A DNA stretch of 64,000 bases from Pseudoduganella violaceinigra DSM 15887 (GTDB taxonomy: Bacteria > Pseudomonadota > Gammaproteobacteria > Burkholderiales > Burkholderiaceae_D): NCBI RefSeq assembly GCF_000425385.1, contig NZ_AUDI01000009.1, positions 186,001-250,000 of the forward strand, in the 5' to 3' direction. The notes beneath the pieces are model-generated. The model did not search any database, was not told where the DNA came from, and worked only from the letters and a program-made list of their open reading frames with translations. This document shows positions 1-8,248 of the stretch, piece by piece; position 1 is the first letter of the stretch, and the number at the start of each line of letters is the position of its first letter. A program made the translations under genes and the position numbers.

Positions 1-1231
1 CCGAGCGGCCGATGGAGGCGTCATAGTCCCAGCCATGCCAGCTGCCCTTGACGCCGGTCAGCGCGCGGTAGAAGTCCACCTTGTCCTGCTTCATGCGCGG
101 GCCCAGGTCGAACAGGGTGGCCGTGAACGGCTGCGGCGCGCTGCCCGGATTATTCGGGTGGCCCACCGGCAGCACGACATTGATGTTGTCCAGCGCCTGC
201 TTGCCGTTGTTCCATGCGCGCAGGCCGCTGCCCACGGTCAGCGGGGCGCCGAACGTCTGCTCGGCCCAGGAATAGCCGTACAGCGCTTCGGCGTAAGCCT
301 CGGTGGTTTCATTCAGCTTCAGGGTGCCGCGCAGCGAAGCGTGCACGCGCTCCACGCCGGGCACCAGGGTGCGGTATTCGGCCGGATTGTAGGCCAGCAC
401 CTTGCCGCTCTTGCCCGGCGTGATATCGCCGTAGTTCTGCACTTGCAGCGGGCCTTGCACGCCGCCCAGCTGCTTGGTCGCGTCGGACGTGCTGTAGTAA
501 TTGGCGGGGGTCCAGGCCAGCGTGCCGTTGGCGTTGCCGCGGAAATCGCTGCCGCGCAGGTAGGACACATCGCTTTGCTGCAGCTTGTCGCGCTTCAGCG
601 CATCGAGCGAGAAGACCACGCTCCAGCCCTTGTCATCCAGGCTGCCGAAGCCGGTCTGCAGCGATGCGCTGCGTTCCAGCTGGCCAGTGCCTTGGGTCGA
701 AGAACCCAGTTGCGCGCTGACTTCCGTGCCCGTGAATTCCTTGTACAGGATGATGTTGACTACGCCCGCCACGGCATCGGAGCCGTAGACGGATGAGGCG
801 CCATCCTTCAGCACTTCAATGCGCTGCACCGCGGCCATCGGCAGCGAATTCAGATCGACGAACACTTCCTGCAGATCCTGCGCCGTGGCGTAAGGAGACA
901 CGCGCTTGCCGTTCACCAGGATCAAGGTGTTCTTCTGGCCCAGGCCGCGCAGCGACAGCCCCGACGTGCCGGCCGAGAAGCTGCCGGTGTACTGCTCGCT
1001 ATAGCTGTTGCCGCTGTTGGCGGAAATCGAGCGCAGCACGTCGGCCACGCTGGTCTTGCCGGTGGCGGCCAGGTCCTTGGCGCTCAACACCTGCACGGCG
1101 CTGGCGCCCTCTTTTTGCGCGGTGCGGATATTCGACCCGGTCACGACGACGCGGGCGAGTTCTGCTTCGGCGTAGGCGAATTGCGGGAAAGCGGCGGCGA
1201 TGGCCAGGGTGATGCTGAGAGGCTTGATCAT
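1..1231 (-). CDS. TonB-dependent outer membrane receptor (5' part; 3' end lies outside the window)
   Basis: This is an outer membrane gated-pore receptor; the substrate cannot be told from the sequence. The frame stays open for 410 codons from the ATG to the window edge. A signal peptide (about residues 1-21, ending AYA) is followed by a TonB-box-like stretch (LARVVVTGSN), then a plug domain with the motifs LRGLGQKNTLILVNGKR and VLKDGASSVYGSDAVAGVVN, then the first barrel strands (GWDYDASIGRS at the edge). The gene diverges from the blaI-like repressor, with a 328-bp gap that carries the repressor dyads near the blaI end. The neighbouring operon makes two TonB C-terminal-domain proteins, which suggests a link with receptor energisation; that is inference. 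Confidence 0.93.
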   Translation of the reverse strand, partial: MIKPLSITLAIAAAFPQFAYAEAELARVVVTGSNIRTAQKEGASAVQVLSAKDLAATGKTSVADVLRSISANSGNSYSEQYTGSFSAGTSGLSLRGLGQKNTLILVNGKRVSPYATAQDLQEVFVDLNSLPMAAVQRIEVLKDGASSVYGSDAVAGVVNIILYKEFTGTEVSAQLGSSTQGTGQLERSASLQTGFGSLDDKGWSVVFSLDALKRDKLQQSDVSYLRGSDFRGNANGTLAWTPANYYSTSDATKQLGGVQGPLQVQNYGDITPGKSGKVLAYNPAEYRTLVPGVERVHASLRGTLKLNETTEAYAEALYGYSWAEQTFGAPLTVGSGLRAWNNGKQALDNINVVLPVGHPNNPGSAPQPFTATLFDLGPRMKQDKVDFYRALTGVKGSWHGWDYDASIGRS

Positions 1232-1461
1232 GTTCTTCCTTATGGGTGTGCAGCGCCCTGCCTGCCTCGTGGGGCCGGATGGGCAAAACGGTATTGCGGG
1301 GAGTGTGGAGCGGCTTAGCTGCGGCACATGCACTGCGCCATGCAGAGCAGGTAGATGGTGTGGCGGCGTGGTGAGGCTGGAGTTTTCATGCGGCAACTAT
1401 AGCCGTGGCGCTTCATTTCTGAAACTAATTAAAACTCAGATTTATATGCATTTTGAATCTA

Positions 1462-1477
1462 TAGACATCATTGTCTA
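1462..1477. promoter_or_regulatory. Upstream operator dyad of the blaI-like operon
   Basis: A perfect inverted repeat TAGACA-TCAT-TGTCTA ends five bases before a -35-like hexamer. BlaI/MecI/CopY repressors bind short dyads of related form (TACA..TGTA in known members), so autoregulation by the adjacent repressor is the natural reading. Confidence 0.6.
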
Positions 1478-1481
1478 GTTT

Positions 1482-1510
1482 TTGCCACAGCAGAAACGCC
1501 AAAGTATACA
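1482..1510 (+). promoter_or_regulatory. Predicted sigma-70 promoter of the blaI-M56 operon
   Basis: TTGCCA (1482-1487) and TATACA (1505-1510) are separated by 17 bp, a near-consensus spacing. The first dyad lies immediately upstream and the second at the expected start of transcription, so both operators bracket the promoter. Confidence 0.6.
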
Positions 1511-1513
1511 ACT

Positions 1514-1525
1514 CTGTCTAGACAG
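1514..1525. promoter_or_regulatory. Downstream operator dyad at the transcription start of the blaI-like operon
   Basis: A 12-bp perfect palindrome CTGTCTAGACAG contains the same TGTCTA/TAGACA half-sites as the dyad at 1462-1477. It sits a few bases after the -10 hexamer, a position where bound repressor would block transcription. Confidence 0.6.
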
Positions 1526-1559
1526 GCTATTCTAGCCAAAACCTTACAAGGAAATAAAC

Positions 1560-1943
1560 ATGGCGAGTATTCCCAAACCCACTCCGGCCGAGCTGGAACT
1601 GCTGCAAGCGATCTGGCCGCTGGGCCCCGCCACCGCCAAACAGGTGCATGAAGCCATGCTGGCCGAAAAGCCCGACCTGGCATATGGCGCCGTGCTGCGC
1701 CTGATGCAGATCATGCACGCCAAGGGCCTGCTGATCCGCGACGAGAGCCAGCGCTCCCACATCTACGCCGCCGCCGTGGCACGCGAAGCCATGCAGGGCA
1801 ATATGCTGCAGGACCTGCTGCAGCGCGCTTTCGCCGGCTCCGCCAAGGCGCTGGTGCTGGCGGCCCTGAAAAGCGGCATCTCGAAAAAGGAGCGCGCCGA
1901 GATTGAAGAACTGTTGAAGCAGGAGGACAAGCCGCATGAATAA
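1560..1943 (+). CDS. BlaI/MecI/CopY-family transcriptional repressor
   Basis: A 127-residue winged-helix repressor, the usual length for the family. The N-terminal half carries the typical LTxxELELLxxIWPLGPATAKQV-like helix pattern (here PTPAELELLQAIWPLGPA) and a wing with RSHIYAAAV. In the family, a paired M56 membrane peptidase inactivates the repressor by proteolysis once it senses a signal. The next gene encodes exactly such a peptidase and overlaps this one by 8 bp, so the pair is co-translated. ATG is preceded by AAGGAAATAAAC, a good ribosome site. Two dyads bracket the promoter (1462-1525), pointing to autoregulation. Confidence 0.92.
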   Translation: MASIPKPTPAELELLQAIWPLGPATAKQVHEAMLAEKPDLAYGAVLRLMQIMHAKGLLIRDESQRSHIYAAAVAREAMQGNMLQDLLQRAFAGSAKALVLAALKSGISKKERAEIEELLKQEDKPHE

Positions 1944-3183
1944 CATCATCAACGCGGCCGGCTGGACGCTGATCCACTTCCTCTGGCAGGGTGCATTGAC
2001 AGGCTTGACCACCGCGCTGCTGCTGGGGATGATGCGCAGCGCCCGTCCGGGTGCGCGCTATACCGTAGCCTGCGCGGCCATGCTGGCCTGCCTGCTGTGG
2101 CCCGCATACGAATTCGCCAGCGCCTTGCAAACTTCGCCGCGCGCCTTGCAGGCGCTGCTCGCCGCGCCGAACAGCGAGGCATACGCGCACAGCGAACTGT
2201 TGACAGGCATCGACAATCGCCTGCCGCTGCTGGTGACCGCCTGGCTGGCTTGCGTCGCCGCGCTGGCCCTGCGCAGCGCCTTCGGCCTGGCATGGATCGC
2301 CCGCGCCCGCCGCACCGGCGGCCGCAACGAACATTGGCAGCAGCGCCTGTCGCACCTGGCAGCGCGCCTCAGCATCCGCCGCGACGTCACGCTGCGCATC
2401 GTTGAAACGCTGGCCAGCCCGATCACTGCGGGCTGGTGGCGTCCCGTCGTACTGATGCCGGCCGCGCTGGTGGCGCGCATGCCGCCCGAACTGCTGGAAG
2501 CGCTGCTGGCGCACGAGCTGGCCCATGTGCGCCGCCACGACTTCCTCGTCAACCTGCTGCAGAACGTGGTCGAAATCCTGCTGTTCTATCACCCTGCGGT
2601 GTGGTGGCTGTCGCGCCGCATCCGCCATGAGCGCGAACTGGTGGCCGACAGCATGGCCGCGCAGCTGACGGGTGAACCGCGCCGCCTGGCGCTCGCCCTG
2701 TCGGAACTGGAGAAGATGCAGTTCGCGACCCAGCGCCTGGCGCTGGCGGCCGATGGCGGCGACCTGGCGCAGCGTATCCGCCACCTGGTGCTGCCGCAGC
2801 AGCCGCGCGGCAACTGGAAAGCCCTGCTGGCCGTACTGGGCCTGGCCTCCGCCTGCCTGGCCGGCTATGCCAATGCCCGCGTCGACACCGCCAACGTTCC
2901 GGCGCCGCGCACGCCGGCCATCGTCGATTTCAATTCCTGCTCCAAGCCCCTCTGGCCGCAGCAGGACCTCAAATCCGAGCATACCGGCACCGTCACGCTG
3001 TCGTTCAACATCAATGAACGAGGCGACGTCGCCGGTTCACGGATCGTCAAATCCAGCGGCCATCCCGGGCTGGACCAGGCAGCGCAAACCGGCATCGGAA
3101 AATGCCATTTCAAACCGGCCAAGGTACGCGGCACGCCCGTCGCCACCTGGCAGCAAATGCAGTACATCTGGACCCTCGAATAA
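1936..3183 (+). CDS. M56 (BlaR1/MecR1-type) membrane metallopeptidase fused to a C-terminal TonB domain
   Basis: An inner membrane zinc protease of 415 residues. Membrane helices lie at about residues 1-30, 40-62, 95-115 and 295-312. The zinc site is HELAH (H193, E194, H197) with the downstream ELVADS segment (E234, D238). In BlaR1 the region after the last helix is a penicillin-binding sensor; here it is instead a periplasmic TonB C-terminal domain (about residues 335-415, with HTGTVTLSF and SSGHPGLDQAA). Such M56-TonB architectures are known, but their signal is not established. The protein is co-translated with the blaI-like repressor (8-bp overlap) and followed by a free paralogue of its own C-terminal domain. 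Predicted role: sense an envelope cue and relieve repression. Confidence 0.88.
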   Translation: MNNIINAAGWTLIHFLWQGALTGLTTALLLGMMRSARPGARYTVACAAMLACLLWPAYEFASALQTSPRALQALLAAPNSEAYAHSELLTGIDNRLPLLVTAWLACVAALALRSAFGLAWIARARRTGGRNEHWQQRLSHLAARLSIRRDVTLRIVETLASPITAGWWRPVVLMPAALVARMPPELLEALLAHELAHVRRHDFLVNLLQNVVEILLFYHPAVWWLSRRIRHERELVADSMAAQLTGEPRRLALALSELEKMQFATQRLALAADGGDLAQRIRHLVLPQQPRGNWKALLAVLGLASACLAGYANARVDTANVPAPRTPAIVDFNSCSKPLWPQQDLKSEHTGTVTLSFNINERGDVAGSRIVKSSGHPGLDQAAQTGIGKCHFKPAKVRGTPVATWQQMQYIWTLE

Positions 3184-3195
3184 GGAGAAACGCCC

Positions 3196-3522
3196 ATGAA
3201 ACAACTATGCACCGCCGCACTGCTCGCCGCCATCGCCGCCTGCTCCCAAGCCGTGGCCGCCGATGCTGCAAAGCACCCTATCGTGGACTTCGCTTCCTGC
3301 CGTAAGCCCATCTGGCCCAAAGCAGACCTGGAAGCAGAACACACCGGCACCGTCACGCTCAAGTTCACCGTCGACCAGAACGGCGCAGTCACGGATGCTG
3401 CCATCGTCAATAGTTCCGGCCACCCGGCGCTGGACGAAGCCGCCCGCACCGGAATTTCCAAATGCCGCTTCAAGCAGGGTCCCGGCAGCGTGGAAATGAA
3501 ATACATCTGGCCCCTGGGGTAA
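3196..3522 (+). CDS. Small exported TonB C-terminal-domain protein
   Basis: A 108-residue protein made of a signal sequence (about residues 1-22; IAAC could also be a lipobox) and one TonB-like C-terminal domain. It closely resembles the tail of the M56 protein just upstream: FASCRKPIWP against FNSCSKPLWP, HTGTVTLKF against HTGTVTLSF, and SSGHPALDEAARTGISKC against SSGHPGLDQAAQTGIGKC. There is no N-terminal membrane anchor or proline-rich linker as in a full TonB, so it probably cannot energise a receptor alone. AAGGAGAAACGCCC precedes the ATG and the gene starts 12 bp after the M56 stop, in the same operon. The tandem similarity points to local domain duplication. Confidence 0.8.
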   Translation: MKQLCTAALLAAIAACSQAVAADAAKHPIVDFASCRKPIWPKADLEAEHTGTVTLKFTVDQNGAVTDAAIVNSSGHPALDEAARTGISKCRFKQGPGSVEMKYIWPLG

Positions 3523-3526
3523 GCGC

Positions 3527-4240
3527 ATGACATTCAGCACCACCATTGCAGCACTGGCATTCTGCGCACTGCCCGCCATTTGCGCCGCGCAGGCCTCGGG
3601 CACTGCCCTGCCCCCGCATCCCTTCGTCAGCACCAGCGGCAAGGCGCAGCTGTGGATGCGCCCCGACATCGGCGAAGTCAAGTTCGAAGCCGGTGCGCAG
3701 GACGCCAGCCCGGAGGCCGCCGCCGGGCAGTTGCAGCAACTCAGCGCCGGCGTCGCGCAATTACTTGCCGAGCATGGCGTGCAGGAAGCCGACATCGAAT
3801 GCTACGAGCTTGAAAAGAAGATGGTCGCGGTCGATGAGGGGAAGCCGCCAGTCTATTCAATCGGCCGCTTGTACCACGCCCGGGTGCGCGACCTGGCCCA
3901 GTGGCCGGACCTGGTGGCCAAGCTGCTCGAAATGGCCCACGTCACGAGCATCAGTTCCAGCTTCGACCGCATCGACGGCGACGACATCAATACCCAGTTG
4001 ATGGCTGCCGCCGCCGATGATGCGCGCACCAAAGGCAATGCGCTGGCCAAGGCCTTCGGCCGCAAACTCGGCCCCGTGGTCGCCGTCGCGCGTGGCCCCC
4101 TGACCCAGGTTGGCGCGCCCTTCATGGAAGCGCAGGCTGGCCGCGAAACGCGCGGCACCCCGCCCGAAGTCGGCAGGTACAAAGTGCCCGATTCGATCCC
4201 GTATTCACAAACCGTGAATGCCATCTTCGTCCTGAAGTAA
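3527..4240 (+). CDS. Exported SIMPL-domain (DUF541) protein
   Basis: A 237-residue protein with a signal peptide (about residues 1-22, ending CAAQA) and a SIMPL/DUF541 domain over most of the remainder. Family marks are the early STSGKAQLWMRPDIGEVKFE strand, the alternating VQEADIECYELE segment, and the C-terminal ending VNAIFVLK. SIMPL proteins are periplasmic or outer-membrane associated and their biochemical role is poorly defined. It begins 4 bp after the preceding stop, so it belongs to the blaI-M56-TonB operon. It is followed 10 bp later by a broken TonB receptor gene that was probably the last gene of the same transcript. Confidence 0.82.
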   Translation: MTFSTTIAALAFCALPAICAAQASGTALPPHPFVSTSGKAQLWMRPDIGEVKFEAGAQDASPEAAAGQLQQLSAGVAQLLAEHGVQEADIECYELEKKMVAVDEGKPPVYSIGRLYHARVRDLAQWPDLVAKLLEMAHVTSISSSFDRIDGDDINTQLMAAAADDARTKGNALAKAFGRKLGPVVAVARGPLTQVGAPFMEAQAGRETRGTPPEVGRYKVPDSIPYSQTVNAIFVLK

Positions 4241-4250
4241 GGCAAATCCC

Positions 4251-5898
4251 GTGAAACTCCGCTTGATCGCCTGCGCGGCGATGGTCTTCGCACGCGCCTA
4301 CGCCCAGGAAACGCCGCCCATTGTGCAGGTGAAAGCCAGCGCAAACACGGTGCGGCGCGACGAGACAGCGTCGCGCGTCGTCATCAACCGTGAAGAAATC
4401 CTGCGCCACGGGAATGCTTCCGCACTCGACGTCATGAAGCGCCTGCCCGGCGTCACCGTGGCCGGCAACGGGCCGCGGCTGCGCGGCCTGGGGGCAGGCT
4501 ACACCCAGCTGCTGATCAACGGAGAACGCCCGGCGCCCGGCGTTTCGCTCGATGCCCTGTCGCCGGACATGATCGAACGTATCGAAATCATGCGCGCAAC
4601 AACGGCCGAATTCAGCGCGCAAGCCGTCGCCGGCACCATCAACATCGTGCTGCGCAAGGCGGGCGGCAAGCCGATGCGGGAATGGAAGGCGGCGCTGGGC
4701 GTGCCGTCCCATTTCACGAGCCGCAACGCCAGCCTGGCGATGTCGGACAAGAACGATGCTGTTGCCTACACCGTCAATGCCAGCCTGGCCAGCATCGTCA
4801 ACCAGCGCGCGGTCCGGGACAGCACCGAAAATGCCGATGCCGGCGGCAAGCCGCTGGCAAGGCGCAGCGACGATGGCGAATCCTAGGCGCGCGGCCTGAT
4901 CCTGAACGTGAACCAGCGGCTGGTCTGGACCCTGGGGAACGACCAGACGCTGAGCTGGAACACGTTCGGCGCCGCCAACCTGTTCCGCTTCGAGCGTGAG
5001 ACGCAGACCAATGTGGAGCTAGGACCGGCCTATCCTTACGGGCATTTCGGCTTCCGGCGCAGGGACGCCATAGGCAGCCTGCGTACGGAGGCCGCCTGGT
5101 CGCGCCAATGGAATAGCGGCGCGAGCCTGGAAACATCGTTCAGCCTGAATGCCGGCAAGATCCAGCGCGACCGCAGCTACACTGCGGCTAGCCCGCAGGG
5201 CGATGCCCTCCTGGCCCGCGATTACGACAGCCGTCCGGACAGCAGCGGCGGCGCCGCCACCGGCAAATTCAGCTGGCCGGCCCGCAACGACCATACGCTC
5301 AGCGCGGGATGGGACGCCGCGCGCAGCAGCCAGCGCGAACGTGAAATCCAGCGCGACCTGCTGGCTGTCGACGCCGGACCGATGGACTTCGACCGCCGCA
5401 CCGACGCGCGCCTGCGGCGCTTCGCCGTCTACGCCCAGGATGAATGGAATCCCGGCCGCGGCTTCGCCTTGTACGCCGGCCTGCGCAGGGAAAGCAGCAG
5501 CACCCGCACGACCGGCAGCGACGTGGCGGCCACCGCGAACCACATGTCGCTCACCAGCCCGACCGTACAAGCGCTTTGGAAACTGCAGGACGAACCGCGC
5601 CGGCAGCTGCGCGCGGCGCTGGCCGCAAGCTACAAGGCGCCGGAACTGCAGCAGCTGGCGCCGCGCCGCTTCGCCAGCCTGCTCAACTCGGAAGTGGAAC
5701 CGGACAGGATCGGCAATCCCGGCCTGCGCCCCGAAACGGTCCGATGCGCACAGCATGCTGCGCTTCAGTGCCGCCGACATGCTGCGCCACCCGGAACGCG
5801 CTGGCAGCGCCTACCGGGACGGCAATGGCAGCACCCGGACCCTGTCGCGCGAACAGGGCGGCGCCCGGCTGCAGGCGGGTTATACCCGGCAGTTCTAA
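4251..5898 (+). pseudogene. Decayed TonB-dependent receptor (nonsense codon plus internal deletion/frameshift)
   Basis: A GTG start leads into a signal peptide (ending AYAQ) and a clear plug domain: RLPGVTVAGNGPRLRGLG, YTQLLINGERP, and IERIEIMRATTAEFSAQAVAGTINI. An in-frame TAG at 4884-4886 interrupts it. The same frame then continues with barrel sequence (FAVYAQDEWNPG, NPGLRPETV) until about 5742. There the coding signal shifts to another frame that gives a typical receptor tail (LRFSAADMLRHPERAG ... GARLQAGYTRQF). The part normally found between NPGLRPE and the last strands is missing, so a deletion with frameshift is inferred. At least two disabling lesions make it a pseudogene. It lies at the end of the SIMPL operon and may be what that operon once served. 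Confidence 0.88.
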
Positions 5899-6000
5899 GA
5901 GGCCGTTGCAAAATGGCCATGGCGTTATTGCAGCTCCTTGCCATGCAGGCGCACTGCCTTCGTCGCTGCGCCTAGCAACGCCCATTTTGAAACAGCCTCT
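5898..6000. repeat. Inverted-repeat-bounded intergenic element (about 103 bp)
   Basis: The 19-bp ends, 5898-5916 (AGAGGCCGTTGCAAAATGG) and 5982-6000 in inverse orientation, match at 17 of 19 positions. The interior also pairs in part (GGCGTT near 5920 with AACGCC near 5978). It exactly fills the space between the stop of the receptor pseudogene and the stop of pnuC. It could be a small non-autonomous mobile element (MITE-like) or a strong bidirectional terminator for the two convergent genes. No T-tract follows either arm. Confidence 0.6.
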
Positions 6001-6565
6001 AAGCGCCGGCGGCGCGCTGGCGGCGCCAGTGCCGCCACGCGACCAGGGCGTTGATCCAGTAAGCTGCGTACAGTGCGGCCGTCACGTACAGCCCGCGGCT
6101 GGCGTACAGCGGCACGGATACCGTATTGACCAGCAGCCACACCGGCCAGTTCTCGATGCGCCGCCCCATCAGCAGCACCTGGGCGATCACCGAGAACATC
6201 AGCACCGCCGAATCGATGAAGGGCGCATAGGCGTTGGTGTAATGCCTCAGCATCAGTCCATACCCGACGGTGGCGGCGGCGCCGGCCAGCGCCATCTTCA
6301 GCAGCGTGGCCGGAGGCGCGGTGCGGATATGCAGCGCGTGGCCATGGTCGCCGCGCAGCCACTGGCGCCAGCCAATGACGCAGGTGACGATGAAGAACAG
6401 CTGCAGCGCGACGTCGGCATACAGTTGCGTACTGTAGAACAGCACCGCAAACAAGGTGCAGCCGACAATGCCGGTCCACCAGGAATGGAGATTATTTCGC
6501 CCCGCCAGGACGATGGAAACAGCCATCACCGCATTGGCGGCGACTTCAAGGGCGCTACTCTGCAT
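5999..6565 (-). CDS. pnuC: PnuC-type nicotinamide riboside transporter
   Basis: A 188-residue integral membrane protein of PnuC family length, with about seven hydrophobic segments. Family signatures are NNLHSWWTGIVGC near the N-terminus and NWPVWLLVNTVSVPLY followed by YWINALVAWRHW near the end, which form the substrate pocket. PnuC moves vitamin B3-type nucleosides by facilitated diffusion, coupled to cytoplasmic phosphorylation. No nicotinamide riboside kinase (NadR or NRK) is adjacent. Its start overlaps the end of the upstream TPR-methyltransferase gene by 11 bp, so the two are probably co-transcribed. Its stop codon falls inside the right arm of the inverted-repeat element at 5898-6000. 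No NAD-type riboswitch is visible. Confidence 0.9.
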   Translation of the reverse strand: MQSSALEVAANAVMAVSIVLAGRNNLHSWWTGIVGCTLFAVLFYSTQLYADVALQLFFIVTCVIGWRQWLRGDHGHALHIRTAPPATLLKMALAGAAATVGYGLMLRHYTNAYAPFIDSAVLMFSVIAQVLLMGRRIENWPVWLLVNTVSVPLYASRGLYVTAALYAAYWINALVAWRHWRRQRAAGA

Positions 6566-8054
6566 GGGTTCCCAATACGATCAGCAAGCCCCGCATGTCC
6601 GCGCCGCTTTCCTGGCGCAAGGTGTCGGGGGTGATTTGAAGAATGGCGAAGCCGTGGCTGCGCGCCAAGGCCTCGATGCCGGCGCGCGAATGGGCATAGC
6701 GCCCGGATGCGCGCAGCGCGAAGGCTTCCGCGCCGCTGTGCTCCTCCACGGAAAAGGCGAAGACGCCGCCGCCGCGCAGCGCCATGCGCGCCACGGAAAA
6801 TACCGGTTTCAGGTCGCCCACGTAGACAAACACGTCGGCCGCCACGATGACGTCGACGCTGGATGGGCGCACGCGCAGGTAGCCCACCATATCGCCGCAA
6901 TACAGGCCGTCGTACAAGCCGGTATCGCGCGCCCGGTCCAGCATGTGCGGCGACAGGTCGACGCCCTCCAGCATGCAGGCCAGGGGCCGCAGCAGGGGGC
7001 CGCACAGGCCTGTGCCGCAGCCGGCATCCAGCACATCCAGTTCGCCCAGGGGCAGGTGGCGGCGCAGCGCTTCCACCAGCAGGGTCGGCGTGCGGTAGCG
7101 CAGCACGTCGACCAGGTGGTGGTCGAAATTGCCCGCGTACTGGTCGAACAGCGCCTTCACATAGCCGGCCGGCGATGCGCCCGGCGCCTGCTCGGCGCCC
7201 ATGATGGCGAGCATATAGCCGACCGTGTCGGCATCGGCGCCGAAGGCCAGCGCGGCCTTGTAGGCTTCGACGGCATCGGCCCTGCGCCCCATGGCGCGCA
7301 AGGTGTTGGCCATGCCGAGCTGGGCGCGCGCATAGCGCGGGCGCACGGTCAGCGCATCGCGGAAACTGGCCAGCGCTTCCTCATGCTCGCGCAGCCGCAG
7401 CAGCAGCGCGCCGCGGGCGCACCACGCTTCCGCGTACTCGGGCTGCAGCTGCAGCGCGCGTTCAAATCCTTCCAGCGCGTCTGCCGGCTTGCCCAGCGCC
7501 AGCAGCGAGACGGCGGCGCCGTGCAGGGCTTCGGCATAGGCGCGCCGTACGGCCAGGGCGGCGCCGAAGCTGTCCAGCGCCGCTTCGTGGCGGGCGATCG
7601 ACTGCAGCGCCAGCGCACGGTTGCACAGCGCTTCGGCATACTCGGGGGACAGGCGCAGCGCCGCATCGTAGCTGTCCAGGGCGCGGTCGATATGGCCCAG
7701 GTGGCGCAGTGCATTGCCGCGGTTGCTGAGCGCCACCGCGTAATCGGGCTGCAAGGCCAGGGCGCGCTCGAAACTGGCCAGCGCCTGCGCGAACCGGCCC
7801 AGGTCCTGCAGGACCACGCCGCGGTTGCAATGGGCGCTGGCGCGTTGGGCGTCGATGGCCAGGGCGCCGTCGATCAGCAGCAGCGCCCGGCCGGGATCGC
7901 CCTGCTGGCGCGCCAGCACCCCGCTCAGGTGCAGGGCATCGAAATTCAACGGTTCGGCGCGCAACACGTCGTCGTACAGGGCTTGCGCACGGCCCAGCTC
8001 GCCCCGCTGTTGGAGGGCGACGGCTTGTTGCAGGAGGGCATGGATATCGGTCAT
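6555..8054 (-). CDS. TPR-repeat protein fused to an SAM-dependent methyltransferase
   Basis: A 499-residue cytoplasmic protein. Residues 1 to about 280 are some eight tetratricopeptide repeats (recurring ALxxFERALxLxPxYAxAxxNRG pattern). The C-terminal part, about 290-495, is a class I methyltransferase with the SAM-binding motif VLDAGCGTGLCG, followed by EGVDLSPHMLDRA and a motif-IV-like IVAADVFVYVG. Proteins of this build are common in Betaproteobacteria, with substrates mostly unknown; the TPR part suggests a protein partner or substrate. It overlaps pnuC by 11 bp, but a shared function is not evident. The upstream 194 bp, to the divergent solute-binding gene, shows nothing recognisable. 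Confidence 0.85.
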   Translation of the reverse strand: MTDIHALLQQAVALQQRGELGRAQALYDDVLRAEPLNFDALHLSGVLARQQGDPGRALLLIDGALAIDAQRASAHCNRGVVLQDLGRFAQALASFERALALQPDYAVALSNRGNALRHLGHIDRALDSYDAALRLSPEYAEALCNRALALQSIARHEAALDSFGAALAVRRAYAEALHGAAVSLLALGKPADALEGFERALQLQPEYAEAWCARGALLLRLREHEEALASFRDALTVRPRYARAQLGMANTLRAMGRRADAVEAYKAALAFGADADTVGYMLAIMGAEQAPGASPAGYVKALFDQYAGNFDHHLVDVLRYRTPTLLVEALRRHLPLGELDVLDAGCGTGLCGPLLRPLACMLEGVDLSPHMLDRARDTGLYDGLYCGDMVGYLRVRPSSVDVIVAADVFVYVGDLKPVFSVARMALRGGGVFAFSVEEHSGAEAFALRASGRYAHSRAGIEALARSHGFAILQITPDTLRQESGADMRGLLIVLGTHAE

Positions 8055-8248
8055 GGCCCGTATTACACCAAGCCGTCACACTGGCGTCAAACCGCCGTCA
8101 TATTCGGCCCGCAAAATGCCTGCATCTGACGCTGCAAGGCGTCACTACCGGGGCCGGCGGTCGGGAAATATACCGGCACCACACAGAGTGGCTTTACCCT
8201 TTACAGCAACGCCGCCATCTGAAACACTGTCCACGTGGATACTTTCGG

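Noticed and set aside
7000..7900. Repeated DNA motifs in the TPR region, considered as a repeat array
   Set aside because: They are the coding of tetratricopeptide repeats, not a CRISPR or satellite; spacing and sequence vary as expected for protein repeats.
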